DNA of 64,000 nucleotides from the NCBI GenBank assembly GCA_046292285.1, contig JBKBRJ010000005.1:1-64000 (forward strand), given 5' to 3'. Below the pieces are notes generated by a model. It searched no databases. It worked only from the letters and a program-made list of their open reading frames with translations, and had not been told where the DNA came from. A program made the translations under genes and the position numbers. This DNA comes from Aquibium sp046292285. Lineage in GTDB: Bacteria; Pseudomonadota; Alphaproteobacteria; Rhizobiales; Rhizobiaceae. Of this stretch, positions 6,065 to 13,504 are shown in pieces. The stretch's first letter is position 1, and each line of letters begins with the position of its first letter.

Positions 6065-6706
6065 CTACCGCAGGAAAGGGTTGGTGCGCCGCTCCTCGCC
6101 GATCCGGCCGCCCGGCCCATGGCCGCAGATGAAGCCGACCTCGTCGCCGAGCGGAAACAGCTTCTCGCGGATCGACCGCAGCAGTTGGTCGTGGTTGCCG
6201 CCCGGCAGGTCGGTTCGGCCGATGGAGCCGGAAAAAAGCACGTCGCCGACATGGGCGAAGTTGGCCGCCCGGTTGAAATAGACGACGTGTCCGGGCGCGT
6301 GGCCGGGGCAATGCAGCACCTCGAACACGTGCTCGCCGAAGGACACGGTCTCGCCCTCGGTCAGGAACCGGTCGGGCGTGCAGTTGCGCACCGCGCCGCC
6401 GAGCCCGAACATCCTGGCCTGGTTTTCCAGGTTCGACAGCAGCGGCGCGTCGTCGGCATGCGGCCCGACGATCTCGACGCCGAGCGCTTCCTTCAGTTCC
6501 ATCGCGCCGCCGGCATGATCGATATGGCCATGTGTCAGCCAGATCGCCTTCACCTTGAGCCCGTTCTGCTCGATCGCGGCGAGAATACGGTCCACGTCGC
6601 CGCCCGGATCGACCACCACCGCGGATTTGTCCTCGGTATCGAACAGGATCGTGCAGTTCTGCTGGAAGGGCGTGACGGGAATGATCCCGGCGTTGAGCTG
6701 TCCCAT
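6065..6706 (-). CDS. MBL-fold metallo-hydrolase (glyoxalase II-like)
   Basis: This 213-residue protein of the metallo-beta-lactamase superfamily has the motif THGHIDH (residues 58-64), further ligands in CPGHAPGH and HVGDVLF, and a C-terminal CGHGPGG. It is closest to the short glyoxalase II-like group (YcbL type), which hydrolyses thioesters such as S-lactoylglutathione, but the longer C-terminal domain of GloB is missing. It is cytoplasmic, with no signal peptide. It stands alone between a convergent neighbour and the glycine-rich gene upstream. Confidence 0.85.
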   Translation of the reverse strand: MGQLNAGIIPVTPFQQNCTILFDTEDKSAVVVDPGGDVDRILAAIEQNGLKVKAIWLTHGHIDHAGGAMELKEALGVEIVGPHADDAPLLSNLENQARMFGLGGAVRNCTPDRFLTEGETVSFGEHVFEVLHCPGHAPGHVVYFNRAANFAHVGDVLFSGSIGRTDLPGGNHDQLLRSIREKLFPLGDEVGFICGHGPGGRIGEERRTNPFLR

Positions 6707-6807
6707 GGCGGTTCCTTCTGTCGCGTCGCCCCGACATAGGCAGGCGACAGGGATGCGTCCACCGCGAAATCGGGTTCCGGCTCCGTCATGCGCGGCCCGA
6801 AACGAGG

Positions 6808-6831
6808 ACGGGCGGCCTCGCGGCCGCCCGT
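6808..6831 (-). terminator. Intrinsic-type terminator after the glycine-rich gene
   Basis: A perfect 10-bp stem (ACGGGCGGCC / GGCCGCCCGT) with a 4-nt loop lies 27 bp beyond the stop of the 6859-7155 gene. On the minus strand it is followed by CCTCGTTTC. Confidence 0.55.
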
Positions 6832-6858
6832 TGGAAGAAGCCGCGAACCGCGACAGCC

Positions 6859-7155
6859 CTACTTCTTCATGGCGCCCATCGCCGCGCCGACGATCGCTGT
6901 CAGGATCGCGCCGCCGCCGGCGCCGCCGACCGCATCCGCGAGCAAGCCGCCCATTGCGCTGCCCGCCGCGGGGTCGACGCCCGCCCCGCCGCCGAGCAGG
7001 CCGCCGAGAATCGCGCCGCCGCCAACGCCGCCGATCGCGCCCGCCAGTATCTTCGGCAACTGGCCCATCGCCGCCTGCTTCAACGCTGCGCCCACGGCCT
7101 GGCCGCCGATGATGCCCGTGACCACCTGCACTATGATCGGAAGAAGCGCTTCCAT
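6859..7155 (-). CDS. Glycine-zipper-rich membrane protein
   Basis: The 98-residue hydrophobic protein is made of long Gly/Ala stretches with glycine-zipper spacing (for example GAIGGVGGGAILGGLLGGGAG). It probably forms two or three helical hairpins in a membrane. Similar conserved hypothetical proteins are found in rhizobia, with no known function. The N-terminus (MEALLPIIVQVVTGIIGG) is not a cleavable signal peptide. A GGAGGGACC ribosome binding site precedes the ATG, and a strong hairpin terminator follows the gene. Confidence 0.7.
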   Translation of the reverse strand: MEALLPIIVQVVTGIIGGQAVGAALKQAAMGQLPKILAGAIGGVGGGAILGGLLGGGAGVDPAAGSAMGGLLADAVGGAGGGAILTAIVGAAMGAMKK

Positions 7156-7246
7156 GTCTGGTCCCTCCAGGAATGCCGACTCGAATGGGTCGGCGCGTTC
7201 ATCAGACGCCGACCGTCGCGAAAGTCAATTGGAAGGCAACCAAACG

Positions 7247-7272
7247 AACGGGCGGCGTCGCCGCCACCCGTT
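7247..7272 (-). terminator. Hairpin terminator after ilvE
   Basis: GGCGGC and GCCGCC form the core stem, with AACG and CGTT extending it past a 3-nt bulge. T-rich sequence (TTCGTTTGGTT) follows on the minus strand. Confidence 0.5.
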
Positions 7273-7297
7273 TCTCCCCGGAACCGGGAGGGAGCAG

Positions 7298-8191
7298 CTA
7301 CTCGGCGGCGATCGCCCGGCGCGGCTGAACTTCTGCCGAATAGTCCTCCATCAGCGTCTTCGCGATTTCGCCCACGGTGAAGCTGTAGGGTCCGATCTCC
7401 GAAACCGGCGTGACCTCGGCGGCGGTGCCGGTCAGGAAGCACTGCTCGAAGCCTTCCAACTCCTCGGGCATGATCGCGCGCTCGATCACCTCGAGATTGC
7501 GGCGCCTGGCGAGGTCGATGACCGTACGCCGCGTGATGCCGTCAAGGAAGCAGTCGGGCTTGGGCGTGTGCAGCTTGCCGTCCTTGACGAAGAAGACGTT
7601 GGCGCCCGTGGCCTCGGCCACCTGGCCGCGCCAGTCGAGCATCATCGCGTCGGCATAGCCCTTGGCCTCGGCCGCATGCTTGGAGATCGTGCAGATCATG
7701 TAGAGGCCCGCGGCCTTCGACTTCGACGGCGCGGTGCGCGGGTCGGGCCGGCGGTATTCGGCCAGGTCGAGCCGGATGCCCTTGAGCTTCTGCGCCGGAT
7801 CGAAATAGCTCGGCCATTGCCAGATGGCGATGGCGCAGTTGATGCGGTTGTTTTGCGCCGACACGCCCATCATCTCCGAGCCGCGCCAGGCGATCGGCCG
7901 GACATAGGCATCGGTGAAGCCCTGCTTCTTGAGCAGCGTCCGGCAGGCGTCGTCGATCTCGGCGACCGAATAGGGAATCTTGAAGCCGAGGATGCGCGCC
8001 GACTCGTGCAGCCGCTCGGTGTGTTCGGTGAGCTTGAAGATTTCGCCGCCATAGGCGCGCTCGCCCTCGAACACGGCGCTTGCATAGTGCAGGCCGTGCG
8101 TCAGGACGTGGATCTTCGCATCCGCCCACTTCACGAATTCGCCGTTCATCCAGATGAAGCCGTCAAGCTGATCGAAAGGAACGGATGCCAT
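7298..8191 (-). CDS. ilvE: Branched-chain amino acid aminotransferase
   Basis: This 297-residue fold-type IV PLP enzyme transfers the amino group between glutamate and the 2-oxo acids of Leu, Ile and Val. The PLP lysine is probably Lys159 in SKSKAAGLYM. Also seen are HGLHYASAVFEGERAY near the N-terminus and the EATGANVFFVKDGKLHTP segment typical of the family. The ATG at 8191 follows GGGAGG by 6 nt, while the upstream in-frame ATG (8272) has no such site. It is divergent from the MarR/OmpR regulator genes, with an operator-like palindrome in the shared 240-bp gap. Confidence 0.9.
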   Translation of the reverse strand: MASVPFDQLDGFIWMNGEFVKWADAKIHVLTHGLHYASAVFEGERAYGGEIFKLTEHTERLHESARILGFKIPYSVAEIDDACRTLLKKQGFTDAYVRPIAWRGSEMMGVSAQNNRINCAIAIWQWPSYFDPAQKLKGIRLDLAEYRRPDPRTAPSKSKAAGLYMICTISKHAAEAKGYADAMMLDWRGQVAEATGANVFFVKDGKLHTPKPDCFLDGITRRTVIDLARRRNLEVIERAIMPEELEGFEQCFLTGTAAEVTPVSEIGPYSFTVGEIAKTLMEDYSAEVQPRRAIAAE

Positions 8192-8389
8192 GCTGACCTC
8201 CCGCGGGGCTGTGGCCCGCATATCGTTGGAATTGTGACGTGTTTTCCGAACCGCTCCCGCGGCTGGCGGCATTCTTGCCGATCGCTGGTCAAAAGCAAAG
8301 CGAAGGAAGCGTCGAAGAAACGTCCCGGACTTGCCTTTTCGTTCGCAATCTGACGAAAAGCTTGATGAAAATTACCAGCAGGCCGAATA

Positions 8390-8410
8390 TATGTCAACAA
8401 GGCTGACGTA
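8390..8410. promoter_or_regulatory. Candidate operator in the ilvE/petP divergent region
   Basis: TATGTCA and TGACGTA form a 7-bp inverted repeat (one mismatch) around a 7-bp centre, 21 bp before the MarR gene. The size fits a MarR-family dimer site, so autoregulation is plausible. Confidence 0.45.
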
Positions 8411-8431
8411 TTTTTCGGGAACGGAGATCGC

Positions 8432-8977
8432 ATGAGGGACAACGCCGCAGGCCAGAGGGGTCCGATCCGCGCCGCGCTCACGGCCAGCGATGGGCTCGAA
8501 CTCGACCTGATCGAACTCCTATTCTTCGCCTATCGCGACTTCACGTCCGACCCGGACCAGATCCTGGCGACCGACGGCTTCGGCCGCGCGCACCACCGGG
8601 TGCTGCACTTCGTCAACCGGATGCCGGGGCTGACCGTGGCCGAATTGCTGGATGTGCTGAAAATCACCAAGCAAAGCCTGGCCCGCGTCCTGAAGCAGCT
8701 GATCGACACCGGCCACGTCGTCCAGATTCAAGGCCCGAAGGACCGCCGCCAGCGCGAACTCTATCCGACGCCGAAAGGCCGCGCGCTCGCGCTTGCCCTC
8801 GCCTTGCCACAGTCGCGACGCATTCGTGCGGCTCTCCAGGAGTCCGGCCCGCAGGATCGCGCCGCGATCGGCCGCTTCCTGAAGGCGATGGTGAACCCGG
8901 AGCTGCGTGCGCAGATCGATCGCCTGCCGCATGGCGAAGCCCCGGTGGTAGACGGAGAACCGAACGATGGTCGATGA
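8432..8977 (+). CDS. petP: MarR family regulator, PetP-like
   Basis: The 181-residue protein has a winged-helix MarR domain (roughly residues 30-150), with the recognition region TVAELLDVLKITKQSLARVLKQLID and the wing GPKDRRQRELYPTPKG. Its pairing with an OmpR-type gene, overlapping by 11 bp, matches PetP-PetR, first described in Rhodobacter capsulatus where petR is needed for cytochrome bc1 expression. A DNA-binding role is expected from the family, and the target is not shown here. The palindrome at 8390-8410 is a candidate site. The symbol is assigned from family and gene order. Confidence 0.8.
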   Translation: MRDNAAGQRGPIRAALTASDGLELDLIELLFFAYRDFTSDPDQILATDGFGRAHHRVLHFVNRMPGLTVAELLDVLKITKQSLARVLKQLIDTGHVVQIQGPKDRRQRELYPTPKGRALALALALPQSRRIRAALQESGPQDRAAIGRFLKAMVNPELRAQIDRLPHGEAPVVDGEPNDGR

Positions 8978-9671
8978 AATCGTGGTCCCGACCGACGACG
9001 CACCGCATCTCCTGGTGGTCGACGACGACACGCGCATCCGCACGCTGCTGATGCAGTTTCTCTCGAGCAACGGCTTCCGCGTCACCGTGGCGGCCACCGC
9101 CGCCGAGGCCCGGCGCAAGCTCGAGGGTCTCGATTTCGACCTGATCGTGCTCGACGTCATGATGCCGGGCGAAAGCGGCGTCGACCTCACCCGCTCGCTG
9201 CGCGAGCGCAAGGAGGTGCCGATCCTGATGCTGACCGCCCTGTCCGAGACCAACAGCCGGATCGCGGGCCTCGAGGCGGGCGCCGACGACTACCTGCCCA
9301 AGCCCTTCGATCCGCGCGAGCTCATCTTGCGCATCAACAACATCCTGCGCCGGGGCGGCCCGCCGCAGACTCCGAAGGCCGAGCAGATCGTCTTCGGACC
9401 CTACACCTTCCAGATCGCGCGGCGTGAACTGAAGAACGCGGGCGAGTCGATCAAGCTGACCGATCGCGAGCAGGACATCCTGGCGATCTTCGCCGAGCGG
9501 CCGGGCGAGACCATTCCGCGCCACGAACTGGTCAGCGGCGACGCCGAGGTCGGCGAGCGCACCATCGACGTGCAGATCAACCGGCTGCGCCGCAAGATCG
9601 AGCGCGATCCGGCCAATCCGGTCTGGCTGCAGACCGTGCGCGGCGTCGGCTACCGCCTGAGCGTCGAATAG
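8967..9671 (+). CDS. petR: OmpR family response regulator, PetR-like
   Basis: This 234-residue protein has a receiver domain (Asp63 in LIVLDVMMPG as the phosphorylation site, acidic pair in VVDDD, Lys in LPKPF) followed by a C-terminal winged helix (about residues 135-232, ending RTIDVQINRLRRKIE...VRGVGYRL). The start codon lies inside the MarR gene, so translation is coupled. A kinase gene follows after a short gap. In Rhodobacter, PetR supports expression of petABC, and petABC lies about 30 kb away in this window. A regulatory link here is inference. Confidence 0.85.
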   Translation: MVDEIVVPTDDAPHLLVVDDDTRIRTLLMQFLSSNGFRVTVAATAAEARRKLEGLDFDLIVLDVMMPGESGVDLTRSLRERKEVPILMLTALSETNSRIAGLEAGADDYLPKPFDPRELILRINNILRRGGPPQTPKAEQIVFGPYTFQIARRELKNAGESIKLTDREQDILAIFAERPGETIPRHELVSGDAEVGERTIDVQINRLRRKIERDPANPVWLQTVRGVGYRLSVE

Positions 9672-9769
9672 GACGGCCCCGGCCGGTTCCGTCCGGCGAT
9701 GGCCTCGACTACACTGCGTGGCGACGGCAAGCGCGGCCGGCCGGCCGCGCCGCCCGCATGAAGGACGGC

Positions 9770-11182
9770 ATGGCGACCAGCGATACACCGAGGAGCGAAC
9801 AGGACGAGGGGGCCAGCCCGCTGCTGCGCGCGGCCGGCGCCCTGCCGGAAGGCTGGCGCCGCTTCTGGCGCCGCGTCTCGCGCTACATGCCCAAGCGGCT
9901 CTATGCGCGCTCGCTGATCATCGTCATCGCGCCGATGATCCTGCTGCAGTCGGTGGTGGCCTTCGTCTTCATGGAGCGCCACTGGCAGACGGTGACCCAA
10001 CGCCTGTCGATGGCGGTGACGCGCGACATCGCCGCGATCATCGACATGATCGAGACCTATCCCGACCAGAACGGCTACCAGAACGTCGTGCGGATCGCCC
10101 AGGAGCGGCTGGCATTGAAGGTCGACATCATGCCGCCCGATCCCCTGCCCGCGCCCGGCCCCAAGCCGTTCTTCTCGATACTCGACCAGGTGCTGTCGGC
10201 CGAGATCACCCGCCTGATCAACCGCCCCTTCTGGCTCGACACGGTGGGCAACTCGGCGATCGTCGAGATCCGCATCAGGCTGGACAACATGGTGCTGCGC
10301 GTCTTTGCCCGCCGCAGCCAGGCCTATGCTTCGAACACCCACATCTTCCTGCTCTGGATGGTCGGTACGTCGCTGGTGCTGATCATCATCGCCGTGCTCT
10401 TCCTGCGCAACCAGATCCGGCCGATCCAGCAGCTCGCGTACGGGGCCGCGAGCTTCGGCACGGGACGACCGCCGCCGCCCGACTTCCGCCCGCGCGGCGC
10501 CGACGAGGTCCGTCGCGCCGGCGCCGCCTTCATCCAGATGCGCGAGCGCATCGAGCGCCAGATCGAACAGCGAACGGCGATGCTGACGGGCGTCAGCCAT
10601 GACCTGCGCACCATCCTGACCCGATTCAAGCTGCAACTGGCGATCGCCGGCAAGCGCCCGGAGACCGAGGCGCTGAACCAGGACATCGACGACATGCAGT
10701 CGATGCTGGAGGGATATCTCGCCTTCGCCAGGGGCGAGGCCTCCGAGGACACCGGCCAGTTGAACATCGAAAGCCTGTTCGAACGCCTGTCCGAGGAGGC
10801 GCGGCTGCGCAAGCGCAAGCTGACGACGCAGATCACCGGATCGCCCGAACTTCTGGTGCGGCCCGCGGCCTTCACACGGCTGATGTCGAACCTCGTCGGC
10901 AATGCGTTCCGCTATGCCCGGACCGTGAACGTGCAGGCCACCCACACCCGCGGCACCCTGACGGTGGTCATCGACGACGACGGTCCCGGCATCCCCGCCG
11001 AGAAGCGCGAGCACGTGTTCAAGCCCTTCGTGCGCCTCGACGACGCGCGCAACCAGGACGCCAGCGGCACCGGGCTTGGCCTGTCGATCGCCCGCGACAT
11101 CGCCCGCAGCCACGGCGGCGACATCATGCTCGGCGACAGCCCGATGGGCGGCCTGAGGGCCACAGTGCGCCTGCCGGCGTGA
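9770..11182 (+). CDS. Sensor histidine kinase, EnvZ-like, partner of PetR
   Basis: The protein has about 470 residues: a cytoplasmic lead, a first membrane segment (SLIIVIAPMILLQSVVAFVF), a periplasmic loop of about 130 residues, a second segment (IFLLWMVGTSLVLIIIAVLFL), HAMP, HisKA and HATPase domains. The H-box is SHDLRTILTR, with Ile where most kinases have Pro. The N, G1 and G2 boxes (NLVGNAFRYA, DDGPGIP, GTGLGLSI) are intact. The start at 9770 is preferred because AAGGA precedes it; ATG 9758 is possible. It is probably co-transcribed with petP-petR. Confidence 0.88.
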   Translation: MATSDTPRSEQDEGASPLLRAAGALPEGWRRFWRRVSRYMPKRLYARSLIIVIAPMILLQSVVAFVFMERHWQTVTQRLSMAVTRDIAAIIDMIETYPDQNGYQNVVRIAQERLALKVDIMPPDPLPAPGPKPFFSILDQVLSAEITRLINRPFWLDTVGNSAIVEIRIRLDNMVLRVFARRSQAYASNTHIFLLWMVGTSLVLIIIAVLFLRNQIRPIQQLAYGAASFGTGRPPPPDFRPRGADEVRRAGAAFIQMRERIERQIEQRTAMLTGVSHDLRTILTRFKLQLAIAGKRPETEALNQDIDDMQSMLEGYLAFARGEASEDTGQLNIESLFERLSEEARLRKRKLTTQITGSPELLVRPAAFTRLMSNLVGNAFRYARTVNVQATHTRGTLTVVIDDDGPGIPAEKREHVFKPFVRLDDARNQDASGTGLGLSIARDIARSHGGDIMLGDSPMGGLRATVRLPA

Positions 11183-11233
11183 GGGGTTCGAAGGCAGCTA
11201 CCTTGTTCTTCGCCAATCGACGCACTATATCTC

Positions 11234-11243
11234 GCCAAGTGGC
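11234..11243. promoter_or_regulatory. Small palindrome in the promoter of the Xre/RES operon
   Basis: GCCAAGTGGC lies between a TATAT box and the ribosome binding site of the antitoxin gene. A related CGCCAA block occurs upstream at 11210. Possible autoregulatory site. Confidence 0.3.
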
Positions 11244-11255
11244 AAGGAGAGCCCT

Positions 11256-11672
11256 ATGGCGCAAGCGGCATTCGCAGACAAGATCCAGACCGGCGTCCTC
11301 CCACATGGCGACGCCGAGATCGCTGTCGTAGCGGCGAAAGCCTTCGTCCGGATTGCCGAGGCCTGGCGGCTGCGCAACGAAGAGGCGGCGAACCTGCTCG
11401 ACGTATCCGCCCGCACCTGGAACCGGATGAAGACCGGCGAATGGAGCGGCCGGCTGTCGCGCGACCAGTTGCTGAGGACGAGCGGTGTCGTGGGCCTCTA
11501 CAAGGCGCTGCATCTGTATTTCAGCGACCCGCTCGCCGACGAATGGGTTCGGCTCCCAAACGCCGGGCCGGCCTTCGCCAATCGCCGGCCGCTGGACGCC
11601 ATGATCGACGGTGGACTTCCCGCGATCCTGTCCACGCGCGACTACGTCGATGCCCTGCGGGGTGGCGTTTGA
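11256..11672 (+). CDS. Antitoxin of a RES-Xre TA system (Xre/MbcA/ParS toxin-binding domain)
   Basis: The 138-residue protein has an N-terminal helix-turn-helix-like part (EEAANLLDVSARTWNRMKTG) and a C-terminal DUF2384/ParS-type toxin-binding region (LYFSDPLADEWVRLPNAGPAFANRRPLDAMIDGG). This is the usual antitoxin of RES toxins. AAGGAG precedes the ATG. The stop overlaps the toxin start as TTGA. In this family the antitoxin normally blocks the toxin active site and, through the HTH, can repress its own promoter. Confidence 0.88.
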   Translation: MAQAAFADKIQTGVLPHGDAEIAVVAAKAFVRIAEAWRLRNEEAANLLDVSARTWNRMKTGEWSGRLSRDQLLRTSGVVGLYKALHLYFSDPLADEWVRLPNAGPAFANRRPLDAMIDGGLPAILSTRDYVDALRGGV

Positions 11673-12349
11673 TCCCGCCACTCACCGCCATCGCGGAGCA
11701 GGCGACGGTGCGGCTCGTCTCGACGGCCTACTTTAAGCCGCCGGTGCTGCGACCGCTGGTCGACACACCGGAGGAATTCGAATTGCTCGCGGAAATCGAG
11801 GGGCTCACCAACCGCCGCCTCAAGGCCGAGACGGTCGGCGCCGGGTCGCTCGATCCGCGCGAGACGATCTTCCGCGCCTGGGGCCGCACCTACATCAACG
11901 CCGCCTTCGCCTACACTCGCGCCGAGGGCAACCGGTTCAATTCCGGTAATCGCGGTGCCTGGTATTGTGCCTTGGACGAACTGACGGCGATCGCCGAGGT
12001 GGGATTCCACCGAACGCGAGAACTGACCCGCATCGGCCGCTTCGAGGACGAGGCGGTGTACCAGTCGCTGCTGGCGGGCTTCATCGGCGATTTCCACGAC
12101 CTGCGCGAACGCGGCGGAGAGCTTGAGTGCCTGGGTTCCGACCCGGCAATCGCCTATCCCGCGGGGCAGGCGCTCGCCAGGGCATTGCGCGAGGAGGGAA
12201 GCCGCGGGCTGATCTATCCGTCGGCCCGGCGCAACGGCGGCACTTGTCTCGTCGCCTTCGAGCCGCATAGCGTCCAGAACGTGCGGCCGGGCGCGCGCTG
12301 GAAACTCGTCTGGAACGGGATCCCCCGCTACACGGTCACGACGGACTGA
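11669..12349 (+). CDS. RES-domain toxin
   Basis: This protein has 226 residues from the TTG at 11669, which overlaps the antitoxin stop. The RES domain is named for conserved Arg, Glu and Ser. Candidates here are the Arg in TVRLVSTAYF, the Glu in YCALDELTAIAEVGFHR, and the Ser in YPSARRNGG. RES toxins degrade NAD+ and stop growth when not bound by their Xre partner (known for the family). An open frame extends upstream through the antitoxin in another phase, so a start before 11669 is unlikely. It is convergent with the M42 peptidase gene. Confidence 0.88.
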   Translation: MIPPLTAIAEQATVRLVSTAYFKPPVLRPLVDTPEEFELLAEIEGLTNRRLKAETVGAGSLDPRETIFRAWGRTYINAAFAYTRAEGNRFNSGNRGAWYCALDELTAIAEVGFHRTRELTRIGRFEDEAVYQSLLAGFIGDFHDLRERGGELECLGSDPAIAYPAGQALARALREEGSRGLIYPSARRNGGTCLVAFEPHSVQNVRPGARWKLVWNGIPRYTVTTD

Positions 12350-12364
12350 GCGGAAAACCCGGTC

Positions 12365-13504
12365 CTACCCCTCACCCGACGTCGCGTCATGCGGCGCGGT
12401 CGGCTGCCTCGTGAAACCCTTGACGCCCGAGATCTCGGCCATGTCGCGCTTGATCTCCAGCGGGCTCGCCACATAGGCCGTGACGAGTTCGGCGACAGAA
12501 CGCAGCGCGTCCATGTGGATCCGCTCGTAGCCGTGCGAGGCATCGACGCCGAAGGCGACCAGCGCGGTGCGCACGTCGTGGCCGGCCACCACCGCCGAAG
12601 CGGAGTCGGAGCGATAGTAGCGGAAGATGTCGCGCTGCATGGCGATGTCGTTGTCGCGGCAGAGATCGATCAGCTTCCGGGTCAGATGATAGTCGAACGG
12701 CCCGGTCTGGTCGGCCATGGCGATGGTGACGCCGAACTCGGACGAATTCTGTCCCGGCGCCGTGGTGCCGTTGTCGACCGCCACCATCGAGGCGACCTCC
12801 GGGGCGACGATGGCGGTCGCGCCGACGCCCACCTCCTCGGCGATCGTGAACAGCCAGTGGATGTCGACCGGCGTGCGCGCCTTCGCCCGTTCGACGGCTT
12901 CGAGCGCCGCGAGGACGGCGGCCACGCCTGCCTTGTCGTCGAGGTGGCGCGAGACGATGAAGCCGTTGTCCATGAATTCGGTCTCCGGATCGATGGCGAC
13001 GACGTCGCCGATGTCGATGCCCAGCGCCAGGGTCTCAGCCCGGCTCGATGTGCGCGCGTCGATCCTGAGCTCGATGTGCTGCCAGTCGACCGGCTGGGTG
13101 TCGACGCCGTCGTTGAAGGTGTGCCCGGACGCCTTCAGCGGCAGGATCGAACCGCGATGCCTGCCTTCGTAGGAATAAATGTTGGCGCGCGCGCCTTCGG
13201 CGAAACGCGACGACCAGTGGCCGATGGGCACGAGTTCCAGCCGGCCATTGTCCTTGACGCGCTTCACCTGCGCGCCAAGCGTGTCGAGGTGGGTGACGAT
13301 CGCGCGTGCGCCCTGCCGTCGGCTGCCCTGGCGCACGGCCCGGATCGCGCCGCGGCGGGTCAGTTCGACATTCATGCCGAGGCGCTCCAGCTCCCGCGTC
13401 ACGTGGCGCACGGCCGTGTCGGTGAAGCCGGTCGGGCTGTCGATCGCGAGCAGCGCCTTCAGTTGCGCCGCGAGATAGTCGGTGTCGATTGCAAGCTTCG
13501 TCAC
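12365..13504 (-). CDS. M42 family peptidase of the NAGGN osmoprotectant cluster
   Basis: The 379-residue protein of the M42/M20 metallopeptidase clan starts at GTG 13504, overlapping the stop of ngg (GTGA). Metal-binding motifs visible are THLDTLG, RHLDDKAG, TIAEEVGVGA and VDASHGYERIH. It is the third gene of the N-acetylglutaminylglutamine amide trio and belongs to the osmoprotectant NAGGN system M42 group. Its exact step (processing, turnover or release of the dipeptide) is not settled. Cytoplasmic. Confidence 0.9.
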   Translation of the reverse strand: MTKLAIDTDYLAAQLKALLAIDSPTGFTDTAVRHVTRELERLGMNVELTRRGAIRAVRQGSRRQGARAIVTHLDTLGAQVKRVKDNGRLELVPIGHWSSRFAEGARANIYSYEGRHRGSILPLKASGHTFNDGVDTQPVDWQHIELRIDARTSSRAETLALGIDIGDVVAIDPETEFMDNGFIVSRHLDDKAGVAAVLAALEAVERAKARTPVDIHWLFTIAEEVGVGATAIVAPEVASMVAVDNGTTAPGQNSSEFGVTIAMADQTGPFDYHLTRKLIDLCRDNDIAMQRDIFRYYRSDSASAVVAGHDVRTALVAFGVDASHGYERIHMDALRSVAELVTAYVASPLEIKRDMAEISGVKGFTRQPTAPHDATSGEG

